8,636 nucleotides of DNA from Thermoplasmata archaeon (GTDB taxonomy: Archaea; Thermoplasmatota; Thermoplasmata; Thermoplasmatales; Thermoplasmataceae), in assembly GCA_021826785.1 (NCBI GenBank), contig JAKAYN010000018.1, forward strand, positions 1-8,636, read 5' to 3'. The notes beneath the pieces were generated by a model. That model had not been told where the DNA came from, ran no database searches, and worked only from the letters and a program-made list of their open reading frames with translations. Numbering within the stretch: position 1 is the stretch's first letter; every line of letters starts with the position of its first letter. A program made the position numbers and the translations under genes. This document shows, piece after piece, positions 1 to 5,930 of the stretch.

Positions 1-889
1 ATATGGCTATTAAAATAAAGATGTAATAAAAGTATAGTATTCCAATTATGCCCAAAATAACAAGGAACGCATATGAAACGTATTTAAATTTCTTATTTAT
101 TATTGATGAAAATATTAGACCGCCATCAAGGTATCCTATCGGCATTGCATTTAATGCAGTTGTTATTAAGCCTGACCAGCCCGCAAAGGCCATTGGATAG
201 GGCATTATATCCTCAGGGAATATCCTGTCAAGGCCAAGGTAATAAACCAGTGGGAAGTTCATTGATTTTAATGGTGAGTACACTGTATCGGCAATCTGGG
301 ATCCACTTAATATGTTTCCTATTATAATGAAAATTAAGGAAAATATAAATCCTGAAAATATTGATGCAGATCCAGCATATATTGATATTTTATATGTTGA
401 AAACTGTTTTTTATTTGAGTTAACAATTCCGAGAGTGCCAAAGCCAGGGGCTGGAACAAAAATTGGCATCTCATAACTTACATTTAATCTTTTTAACACA
501 ATGAACTTTGAAAGCTCCCTTACGAAAAGTATTGACATTAATGGTATTGAGAATAATAATATTCCGTAGAGTGATTTTATATTATGAATATTATAATAAT
601 AAGAATAGTATATGATTCCAGTTGCAATAATGCTTATTAATGTTATTATAAGCATTATCAGCTTTAAAAATAATGATTTTGTACTTGATGCCCTTATAAC
701 AACAATGCTCATCGGGTCATCATTTGTAAAGGCAGTGTAACCAATATTATTAAGCTCATTAACCATATTTATAAAATCATCATCGCTGCCTGGGTTATTT
801 ATAAAGAAAACGCATGAATATTCATTTTCCTCATATTTATAATATTTATAATATTTATTTATAATATTAGATGTTTCCTCAAATATCAT
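1..889 (-). CDS. Site-2 protease (M50)-like membrane protein with degenerate zinc motif; 3' end cut by window
   Basis: I translated this frame by hand: 296 complete codons from the ATG at 889 run to the window edge with no stop. The N-terminal ~70 residues look soluble. Hydrophobic segments follow at about 72-98, 106-123, 166-191, 232-250 and 269-295. The order of landmarks matches archaeal M50 intramembrane metalloproteases: a membrane helix leading into the zinc helix, a PIFVPAPGFGTLG stretch (142-154) like the usual loop after HExxH, and an LDGG motif (254-257), which normally supplies the third zinc ligand. At the HExxH position the sequence reads R124-E-L-S-K128. The glutamate is kept but both zinc-binding histidines are lost, so I infer a non-proteolytic pseudoprotease rather than an active enzyme. 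The start overlaps the alaS stop as ATGA, so translation is probably coupled. Family assignment is fairly sure; the function is unknown. Confidence 0.8.
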   Translation of the reverse strand, partial: MIFEETSNIINKYYKYYKYEENEYSCVFFINNPGSDDDFINMVNELNNIGYTAFTNDDPMSIVVIRASSTKSLFLKLIMLIITLISIIATGIIYYSYYYNIHNIKSLYGILLFSIPLMSILFVRELSKFIVLKRLNVSYEMPIFVPAPGFGTLGIVNSNKKQFSTYKISIYAGSASIFSGFIFSLIFIIIGNILSGSQIADTVYSPLKSMNFPLVYYLGLDRIFPEDIMPYPMAFAGWSGLITTALNAMPIGYLDGGLIFSSIINKKFKYVSYAFLVILGIIGILYFYYIFILIAI

Positions 890-3504
890 CTTTTTATCTT
901 TACTAAAATCTCCTTTATTAAGTTTTCATTTATATTACCATTAATGCTGCATGAAGCAACCCTTTTTGATCCATTATACTCCTTTGATATCATTGATATA
1001 ATAGAATCGGCATCGTTGTATGATGATGATATGTAAAGTTTTATCCCAGTATCTATTATAAACCTTCCATTCAGTCTGCCAGCATATTTTAGTATTGCCC
1101 CTGATTCCTGCTCACCGGCCCTTATGTAAAATGTATCATTGTCAATATTTATTGCATTCTTTATGTAAATATTTGCCAGGGTTTTTTCTAGATTATAAAT
1201 AACCTTTTTATTATCTATGTTCTCCCTTATGATCTTATGCGCCTGTTCAGGTATGATTTCCATTGGAACCCTTAGGTATTTTTCCTCACTCTTTATAATA
1301 CCATACATCTTTTGAGAGTATCTTAATGCGGCTGGCCCGGCTGTAAATACAATTCTCTGTATGCCTTCCTGAACAGTTTCAGTTGAAACAATCTTTAGCA
1401 TTAGTATATCCTTTGTGTTTTTTAAATGTGTTCCGCCACACCCTTCAGAATCTATATCCTCAATGGTGACAACTCGAATGCTTCCTGCCAGTGGAAAACC
1501 ACCCTCAAACAGTCTAAATCCGTATTCAGATATTGCCCGGTTCCATTCAACATTTTTTACAGTAATGTTCTTTGATGCCATTATGGCACCAAGGCACATG
1601 TTCTCTATATTTTTTATATCATCCTCTGTTATCTTTTTATAATGTGTTATGTCAAGCCTTGATTCATTAATATCTTTTTTTACACTGCTCTGCCAGACGT
1701 GCTCGCCAAAGTATGCCCTGCAAATTCCAAGTAACAGGTGTGTCGCAGAATGATGTATCATTAACTGTTCCCTTCTATTTTTATCCACAAAGCCCTTTAT
1801 TCTGGAATGTTCCGGTATGCTTCCATTGATTTTATGTACTATGGCGTTACCATATTTTTGAACATCAATCACATCAATTCTCTTTCCGTTGTATATAAAA
1901 TAACCATGATCCGCAGGCTGGCCACCCCCCTCAGGATAAAACGCTGTCTGATTTAGTATTATTTCATCCTTATTTGAGTACATAACTATGCCTGTAAACT
2001 CCATTATGCCCGTGTCATTGTAATACAATGGCCTGGTGTTTATATCCGGATAATCTTTAGTAACCTTCTCAGGTTTTTTTACATTTTCATGCAGCTTTAC
2101 AAGGTACTCCTGGAAATTTTCAGGTATATTTAAATCAGAGCCTGTTATGCTCTTAAAGGTTCCTGAAATTGTTTCAAGAGGTATTCCATATGTGTCATAG
2201 ATCTTTGCTATGCTCTCATTATCTATGCTATTATTTTTTATGTATTTTTTTATAATGTCTGGAGCTGATCTAATCATTTCATTGTACTTTTCAATCTCTA
2301 TATTTATAACATCGTTTATGAATTTTTTATCATAATTTTTTATTATGCTTTTAAATTCATCGTAAACAGCATCAAAGATATCCTGTATGCTGCCATTGAA
2401 TTTTATCTTCTCAATGAACCTAAATGATCTCCTTAAAAGCATTCTTGCCAGGTATCCAACCTTAACATTTGATGGTATTACATAATCAGAAAACATTAAA
2501 AGGAGCGTTCTGGCATGATCAACCAGCCCGTAGGCGCTTCTTATGTTATCAAGCATTTCCATGAATTTTTCATCCTTTGTGCCATCTATTTTTGATAGTA
2601 CAAGATTATCGCTGTATGGATCAATCATGGCAGCGATCATTGAGATTTTTCCCATGATATCTGGAGAAATGTAATCAGCATTTGAATTCTTTATTATATA
2701 ATCAAGTGATTTTTTGTATATTGATTCGTATACAGTTGGTGTTCCAGTTGAAAGCCAAACGAGCCTTTCAAGACCATAACCGGTATCAACGACCCTTAAC
2801 GGCATCTTTGAGTATTTTACACCATCAAGCTCTATGTCTCCATTCTTATCCTCTTTAAGATCCATAAAGACCAGGGTTGCAACCTCAAGGCCCCTAACGA
2901 AGACCTCAACAGCATTGCCGGCGTTTCCACCGCCAAACCATGGTTTTTCCTTGTATGTTATTAACATTGGATCAACTTTCAATCTTTCAGTCAGGAATCT
3001 AAATGAATATCTTATGGTCTCATCCTTCCAGTAAACGTAATTATTATCATAGTTAAACGAATCGTGGCATAGCATCTCAAAGCTTGTTAGGTGCCTGCCA
3101 GTTTTTCCAACAAGATCTATGTCAAGCATCCTTATGCTTGGCTGAGACATTACAATTGGGTTTCCGGGTGGCTTTGCAAGGCCTGATGTTACCTGTGGCT
3201 GGAAATCGTATATTGATGCATTTACAAGTAAAACATCATCTCTCCATCTAGGAACAACCGGATATGGCTCAACAAATTTATGATGTATTGCATCATTTTC
3301 AAAAAATTTTATGAATTCATCACGCATCTCGTCCACGCTATATTTTTTGTAAACGGGTGAATTGCCTATAAATGAATAACCATTGCACGCAGGATCGCCG
3401 CACGTGCCTCTTTTATCATCCATTGTCCAGAAATATGAAGAGCATACCGAGCACTGCTTCCTCACAAAATTATTTTCCTTAAAGAAATCTAGGTCAAATT
3501 CCAT
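886..3504 (-). CDS. alaS: Alanyl-tRNA synthetase, archaeal type
   Basis: This cytoplasmic class II synthetase charges tRNA-Ala and clears mischarged Ser/Gly-tRNA-Ala. The 872-residue length is close to the archaeal norm of about 900. The archaeal N-terminal cysteine cluster is visible (C18, C21, C35, C40). The catalytic domain has motif 2 (QPSIR, 121-125), the glycine-rich GGGNAGNAVEVF (191-202) and motif 3 (DTGYGLERL, 240-248). The editing domain has FYPEGGGQPAD (522-532), HSATH (H585, H589) and CGGTH (C689, H693), which are the four zinc ligands of this domain. A C-Ala/DHHA1-like tail (about 785-872) follows, but its usual glycine-rich loop is not recognisable. The ATG at 3504 is supported by a TATA-like TTTATTAT about 25 bases upstream, which implies a leaderless mRNA. 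The stop overlaps the start of the downstream M50-like gene. Confidence 0.97.
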   Translation of the reverse strand: MEFDLDFFKENNFVRKQCSVCSSYFWTMDDKRGTCGDPACNGYSFIGNSPVYKKYSVDEMRDEFIKFFENDAIHHKFVEPYPVVPRWRDDVLLVNASIYDFQPQVTSGLAKPPGNPIVMSQPSIRMLDIDLVGKTGRHLTSFEMLCHDSFNYDNNYVYWKDETIRYSFRFLTERLKVDPMLITYKEKPWFGGGNAGNAVEVFVRGLEVATLVFMDLKEDKNGDIELDGVKYSKMPLRVVDTGYGLERLVWLSTGTPTVYESIYKKSLDYIIKNSNADYISPDIMGKISMIAAMIDPYSDNLVLSKIDGTKDEKFMEMLDNIRSAYGLVDHARTLLLMFSDYVIPSNVKVGYLARMLLRRSFRFIEKIKFNGSIQDIFDAVYDEFKSIIKNYDKKFINDVINIEIEKYNEMIRSAPDIIKKYIKNNSIDNESIAKIYDTYGIPLETISGTFKSITGSDLNIPENFQEYLVKLHENVKKPEKVTKDYPDINTRPLYYNDTGIMEFTGIVMYSNKDEIILNQTAFYPEGGGQPADHGYFIYNGKRIDVIDVQKYGNAIVHKINGSIPEHSRIKGFVDKNRREQLMIHHSATHLLLGICRAYFGEHVWQSSVKKDINESRLDITHYKKITEDDIKNIENMCLGAIMASKNITVKNVEWNRAISEYGFRLFEGGFPLAGSIRVVTIEDIDSEGCGGTHLKNTKDILMLKIVSTETVQEGIQRIVFTAGPAALRYSQKMYGIIKSEEKYLRVPMEIIPEQAHKIIRENIDNKKVIYNLEKTLANIYIKNAINIDNDTFYIRAGEQESGAILKYAGRLNGRFIIDTGIKLYISSSYNDADSIISMISKEYNGSKRVASCSINGNINENLIKEILVKIKR

Positions 3505-3523
3505 TGATTTGTAATGTATTTTA

Positions 3524-3533
3524 GCATAATAAA
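3524..3533 (-). promoter_or_regulatory. TATA box of alaS
   Basis: On the minus strand this reads TTTATTATGC. The TTTATTAT core (3526-3533) lies 22-29 bases before the ATG at 3504, the archaeal TATA-to-start distance. Transcription would therefore begin at or next to the start codon. No Shine-Dalgarno sequence is present in between, which agrees with a leaderless transcript. Confidence 0.6.
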
Positions 3534-3660
3534 TATTATTGAACGTTGTTAGAATTTAATTTTTAATAAATTTTGATTATTTTTTTGATTTTAATAAGAT
3601 TATAATATAAAAAAATTTCCTATTATATAAGAAATATGTGGCAGATCACCTTTAGATATC
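3534..3660. other. Divergent AT-rich intergenic region between alaS and the deaminase gene
   Basis: About 127 bases of very AT-rich sequence lie between the two divergent promoters, with no open frame worth calling. It has T-rich runs with a repeated TTTTAATAA (around 3561 and 3589) and an imperfect inverted repeat at 3615-3635 (ATTTCCTA, 5-base spacer, TAAGAAAT; one mismatch). Its middle, TTATATAA (3623-3630), could be an alternative TATA box for the plus-strand gene. No RNA gene is visible. Confidence 0.5.
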
Positions 3661-3668
3661 TTTATTAA
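3661..3668 (+). promoter_or_regulatory. TATA box of the deaminase gene
   Basis: TTTATTAA lies 22-29 bases before the ATG at 3690, so the transcript would start at that ATG. This argues against the in-frame GTG at 3669, which abuts this box and would lie upstream of the transcript. A second candidate box, TTATATAA at 3623-3630, would give a leadered transcript instead. Confidence 0.55.
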
Positions 3669-3689
3669 GTGGTTATTTCTTTTATAAAC

Positions 3690-4208
3690 ATGGAGAATGT
3701 TTATAAAAGGCCAACATGGGACGAATACTTCATGAGGATGGCCTACCTAGCGGCCTCAAGGTCAAACTGTACAAGGCGCAAGGTTGGGGCTGTCATAGTG
3801 AAGGATAACCAGGTGCTGGCCACCGGTTATAATGGTCCGCCGGCACATACCGTTAACTGCGATGTTGTTGGCTGCATACGTGACGATCTTGGTATAAAGT
3901 CAGGTGAAAGGCACGAACTTTGCCGTGGACTCCATGCAGAGCAGAATGCAATAATACAGGCTGCCGTTAACGGTGTAAGTATAAAAGGTGCAAAGATCTA
4001 TGTAACCACACATCCATGCGTTGTCTGTTCAAAGATGTTGATGAATTCATATATAGATGAAATAATATACTCAGAAGGTTATCCAGATGACCTTGCAAAA
4101 CTGATGTTGCTTGAGAGCGATATAAAGGTTAGAAGGTTCCAGCTTCCAGATATGGAAGTTGAGGGCATAATAGGAACATATTACATTCATAAATCCGGAG
4201 AAGATTGA
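3690..4208 (+). CDS. dCMP/cytidine deaminase family protein (ComEB-like)
   Basis: A zinc-dependent deaminase of 172 residues, most likely converting dCMP to dUMP in pyrimidine deoxynucleotide supply. The catalytic motif is HAE (H82, A83, E84) with PCVVC (P109, C110, C113) about 26 residues later; these give the three zinc ligands and the catalytic glutamate. The N-terminal [13 protein letters not shown] and GYNGPP segments are typical of dCMP deaminases and the related late-competence protein ComEB. The extra C57, C62, H75 and C78 resemble the second structural zinc site of that family. I chose the ATG at 3690 over the GTG at 3669, which would add seven residues, because a TATA box at 3661-3668 fits a leaderless start at 3690. 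Substrate choice (dCMP against other cytosine compounds) cannot be settled from the sequence. Confidence 0.9.
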   Translation: MENVYKRPTWDEYFMRMAYLAASRSNCTRRKVGAVIVKDNQVLATGYNGPPAHTVNCDVVGCIRDDLGIKSGERHELCRGLHAEQNAIIQAAVNGVSIKGAKIYVTTHPCVVCSKMLMNSYIDEIIYSEGYPDDLAKLMLLESDIKVRRFQLPDMEVEGIIGTYYIHKSGED

Positions 4209-4213
4209 TTTTT
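4209..4213 (+). terminator. Oligo-T tract after the deaminase gene
   Basis: Five T residues directly follow the TGA, then ATTAATT. Archaeal RNA polymerase commonly ends at short T-rich tracts without a hairpin, and a separate strong promoter follows for hsp20. The site is suggestive only. Confidence 0.35.
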
Positions 4214-4286
4214 ATTAATTAAAAAAGATTACTAGTAAAAATTTTCATATTTTCATAAGATAATTTATATATTATTTTTCTTTAAA

Positions 4287-4302
4287 TAGTAAGCTTTATA
4301 TA
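4287..4302 (+). promoter_or_regulatory. hsp20 promoter: BRE plus TATA box
   Basis: TTTATATA at 4295-4302 is a near-ideal archaeal TATA box, preceded by TAGTAAGC, which could act as the TFB-recognition element. Counting about 25 bases downstream puts the transcription start near 4322-4326, inside the palindrome at 4320-4344. A second TTTATATA at 4264-4271 could be a minor or ancestral upstream promoter. Confidence 0.7.
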
Positions 4303-4319
4303 CTATATTATAATTATAG

Positions 4320-4344
4320 AGTTGTCAACTAATAGTTGACAACT
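4320..4344. promoter_or_regulatory. Perfect 25-bp palindrome at the hsp20 start site; candidate heat-shock operator
   Basis: The arms are AGTTGTCAACTA and TAGTTGACAACT around a single central A at 4332, with every base of the 12-bp arms complementary. Each half also contains a small palindrome, GTTG-N-CAAC, at 4321-4329 and 4335-4343, with centres 14 bp apart. The element spans the predicted transcription start and ends one base before the hsp20 Shine-Dalgarno sequence. A repressor bound here would block the polymerase, as Phr does in Pyrococcus. The core AAC-N5-GTT resembles the CTAAC-N5-GTTAG site I recall for the Archaeoglobus heat-shock regulator HSR1. In RNA it could also form a short stem-loop in the leader. 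Confidence 0.75.
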
Positions 4345-4352
4345 GGAGGTGA
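4345..4352 (+). promoter_or_regulatory. Shine-Dalgarno sequence of hsp20
   Basis: GGAGGTGA is a full match to the anti-Shine-Dalgarno end of archaeal 16S rRNA, five bases before the ATG at 4358. It decides the start: the in-frame GTG at 4349 lies within this site and is not a credible initiator. No other gene in the window has such a site. Confidence 0.85.
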
Positions 4353-4357
4353 GATGT

Positions 4358-4894
4358 ATGGTTATAAGAAGGGATGAGGATGACTGGGATGAGATATTCA
4401 GGGAGCTCTATGAGGAGTTCGGTCTTGATATGAGAAAGATCAACAATGAAATAGCAAGGTTCTGGGAGTCCGTAATGAAGGATCCGGACAAAATAAAGAT
4501 CTCAGGGCCGTACGTGTATGGTTTTTCATACAAGATTGGACCTGATGGAAAGCCAGTATTCCAGGAATTTGGAAATGTACCTGGTAGGAGATCACTGTAC
4601 GAGGAACGCGAGGGTTACAGAGAACCATTGACGGATATTAACGAGGACAAGAATAATATATATGTAACCTTTGAGCTGCCTGGCGTAAACAAGGAGGATA
4701 TATCATTAACAGTTAGTGATAACAGCATGACATTATCGGTTGACAAGGGTGCAAGGAAATACTATAAAAACATAAACTTTGACAGCGAGGTCGATTCAAA
4801 CAAGGTCACTGCCAAGTTCACAAACGGCATTCTAGACGTTACAGTTCAGAAGAAGAAATCTGAAAGCTCTGGAAGATCGGTTAAAATAGATTAA
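4358..4894 (+). CDS. hsp20: Small heat-shock protein, Hsp20/alpha-crystallin family
   Basis: An ATP-independent cytoplasmic holdase that binds unfolding proteins. The 178 residues comprise a long N-terminal region (1-87) and an alpha-crystallin domain at about 88-167. The N-terminal region includes GFSYKIGPDGKPVFQEFGN (55-73), a stretch shared with other archaeal Hsp20 proteins. The crystallin domain shows ELPGVNKEDI (106-115) and the conserved G-x-L end (NGILDVTV, 156-163). A short tail ends in VKI (175-177), which could serve as the I-x-I motif used for oligomer assembly. The start at 4358 is set by the Shine-Dalgarno sequence at 4345-4352. Regulation is probably at transcription: a TATA box at 4295-4302 is followed by a palindrome over the start site, and a Phr-like regulator is encoded 14 bases downstream. 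Family identity is certain. Confidence 0.95.
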   Translation: MVIRRDEDDWDEIFRELYEEFGLDMRKINNEIARFWESVMKDPDKIKISGPYVYGFSYKIGPDGKPVFQEFGNVPGRRSLYEEREGYREPLTDINEDKNNIYVTFELPGVNKEDISLTVSDNSMTLSVDKGARKYYKNINFDSEVDSNKVTAKFTNGILDVTVQKKKSESSGRSVKID

Positions 4895-4901
4895 TTTTTT
4901 T
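4895..4901 (+). terminator. T7 tract between hsp20 and the regulator gene
   Basis: Seven T residues begin at the base after the hsp20 TAA, and a further T5 precedes the regulator ATG. Tracts of this kind end transcription in archaea. Here it could act as a partial terminator, so that hsp20 is made in excess over the regulator. This is inference from sequence. Confidence 0.4.
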
Positions 4902-4908
4902 GATTTTT

Positions 4909-5484
4909 ATGTACGATGACTGGGATCTTTTATCAATATTTGCAAACAGAACAAGAAGGGACATATTAAAGGCATTGTGCGATGAAAGCTCATATGCGCT
5001 AAACATAAGCAGGCAGATGCGCATATCATCACAGGCCGTTAATAAACAGATAGATATCCTTGAGGCCATGGGCATTATATCACCAACATTGATGCAGTCA
5101 AAAATAGGGCCTGCCAGAAAGATCTATGAGCCAACAGGTTTTTCAACGATAATTATAGACTACGCAAGGAGTTTTATGGATATAAAAAGATTGAACATAG
5201 AATACATTGAACATGATGCTAAAAATACAGATAAAATGCTCCAGGATCTTAAAAATATAAATGATGAAATTTCAGAACTGGATAAAAAAAGATCAGAGCT
5301 TGTTTCCAGGAAAGATAGCATTATAAGAATGCTTAAGGAAAAAGCATCAATGATGACCGGTTTTCATAGAAATATTATAAACACATACATTGAAACAATG
5401 GACGCAAGATTAACGGCATCATATTATGGAATACCAGAACCCATGGTAAAAAAATTGATCGATGAGTTTTCAAATATTGAATAA
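4909..5484 (+). CDS. Phr-like winged-helix (ArsR-type) transcriptional regulator, probable heat-shock repressor
   Basis: A 191-residue DNA-binding protein. The N-terminal winged helix-turn-helix begins with LLSIFANRTRRDILKAL (7-23), the ArsR-family signature. The recognition helix follows at about 39-53 (SSQAVNKQIDILEAMGII, 40-57), then a wing around 59-74 (KIGPARKIYEPT). After a linker, residues about 105-145 form a charged, heptad-like helix, likely a dimerising coiled coil. This order and length match Pyrococcus Phr, the repressor of hsp20 and AAA-ATPase genes. I chose the ATG at 4909; an in-frame TTG at 4900 lies in the T tract. There is no Shine-Dalgarno sequence, and the gap to hsp20 is 14 bases, so it is probably cotranscribed with hsp20. 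The likely target is the palindrome at 4320-4344, which would make it autoregulatory. The DNA-binding role is firm; the heat-shock role is inferred from context and resemblance. Confidence 0.85.
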   Translation: MYDDWDLLSIFANRTRRDILKALCDESSYALNISRQMRISSQAVNKQIDILEAMGIISPTLMQSKIGPARKIYEPTGFSTIIIDYARSFMDIKRLNIEYIEHDAKNTDKMLQDLKNINDEISELDKKRSELVSRKDSIIRMLKEKASMMTGFHRNIINTYIETMDARLTASYYGIPEPMVKKLIDEFSNIE

Positions 5485-5495
5485 AATATTATATG
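5482..5495 (+). promoter_or_regulatory. Possible weak TATA box for the OsmC gene
   Basis: TAAAATATTATATG overlaps the regulator's stop codon and lies 19-32 bases before the ATG at 5514. The distance fits a leaderless transcript, but the sequence is a poor TATA match in AT-rich surroundings. The gene may instead be read from the hsp20 promoter. Confidence 0.3.
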
Positions 5496-5513
5496 ATTTT
5501 ATTATAATGTATC

Positions 5514-5930
5514 ATGAAGGTCTCGTTTAAAATCGATCCTGATACCGGATTTATCAGCGACGATGGAAAGAGCAAGGTAAGCATAAAAAATTCAATTGTA
5601 AATAATGATTCGCACCACTCTCCAACAGAGCTTTTAATGCTGGCAATGGGATCATGCACCAGTGATGATGTTTTAAATATACTTAAAAAGATGAGAAAAA
5701 ACGTTACAAATTACAGGTGTGAAATTGAGGGTGAGAAAAGGGGTGAGCATCCCAGGATATTAAGGTATGCTGTTATACATTACATATTCGATGGTGATGT
5801 AGATCCTGAAAGTGCAAAAAAGGCCATAGAATTATCATTAACAAAGTACTGCTCGGTATCAATAATGGCAAAGCGTGGCGGTGTTGATGTATCATACTAT
5901 TACACAATAAATGGTGTGGACTATCATTGA
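5514..5930 (+). CDS. OsmC/Ohr-family protein
   Basis: A 138-residue protein of the OsmC/Ohr family, whose members reduce organic hydroperoxides with a pair of cysteines as homodimers. Both cysteines are present: C48 in LAMGSCTSDDVL, at the start of the long central helix, and C113 in LTKYCSVSIMAKRG, a characteristic OsmC segment. The SPTELLMLA stretch before C48 is also typical. It belongs to the broader OsmC/YhfA-like group; substrate preference cannot be read from the sequence. It follows the Phr-like regulator by 29 bases on the same strand, suggesting shared stress-related expression. Its last codons overlap the 3' end of the convergent threonine synthase gene by 7 bp. A T6 tract directly after its stop is a plausible terminator. 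Confidence 0.92.
   Translation: MKVSFKIDPDTGFISDDGKSKVSIKNSIVNNDSHHSPTELLMLAMGSCTSDDVLNILKKMRKNVTNYRCEIEGEKRGEHPRILRYAVIHYIFDGDVDPESAKKAIELSLTKYCSVSIMAKRGGVDVSYYYTINGVDYH

Noticed and set aside
103..327. Plus-strand open frame of 74 codons
   Set aside because: It lies antisense to the well-supported M50-like membrane gene and has no promoter or recognisable protein character.
3560..3600. TTTTAATAA repeats as part of a repeat array
   Set aside because: There are only two short AT-rich copies without regular spacing; this is expected from base composition.
3615..3635. Imperfect inverted repeat ATTTCCTA / TAAGAAAT upstream of the deaminase gene as an operator
   Set aside because: It has one mismatch and very high AT content, and its centre may simply be a TATA box; there is too little to call a regulatory site.
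4320..4344. Palindrome as an intrinsic terminator for the deaminase gene
   Set aside because: It lacks a following T tract, is followed directly by a Shine-Dalgarno sequence, and lies downstream of the hsp20 TATA box.
4349..4357. GTG at 4349 as the hsp20 start
   Set aside because: The GTG is part of the GGAGGTGA Shine-Dalgarno sequence, which points to the ATG at 4358.
4900..4908. TTG at 4900 as the regulator start
   Set aside because: It falls at the end of the T tract, and the ATG nine bases later is a better initiator and gives the usual ArsR/Phr N-terminus.
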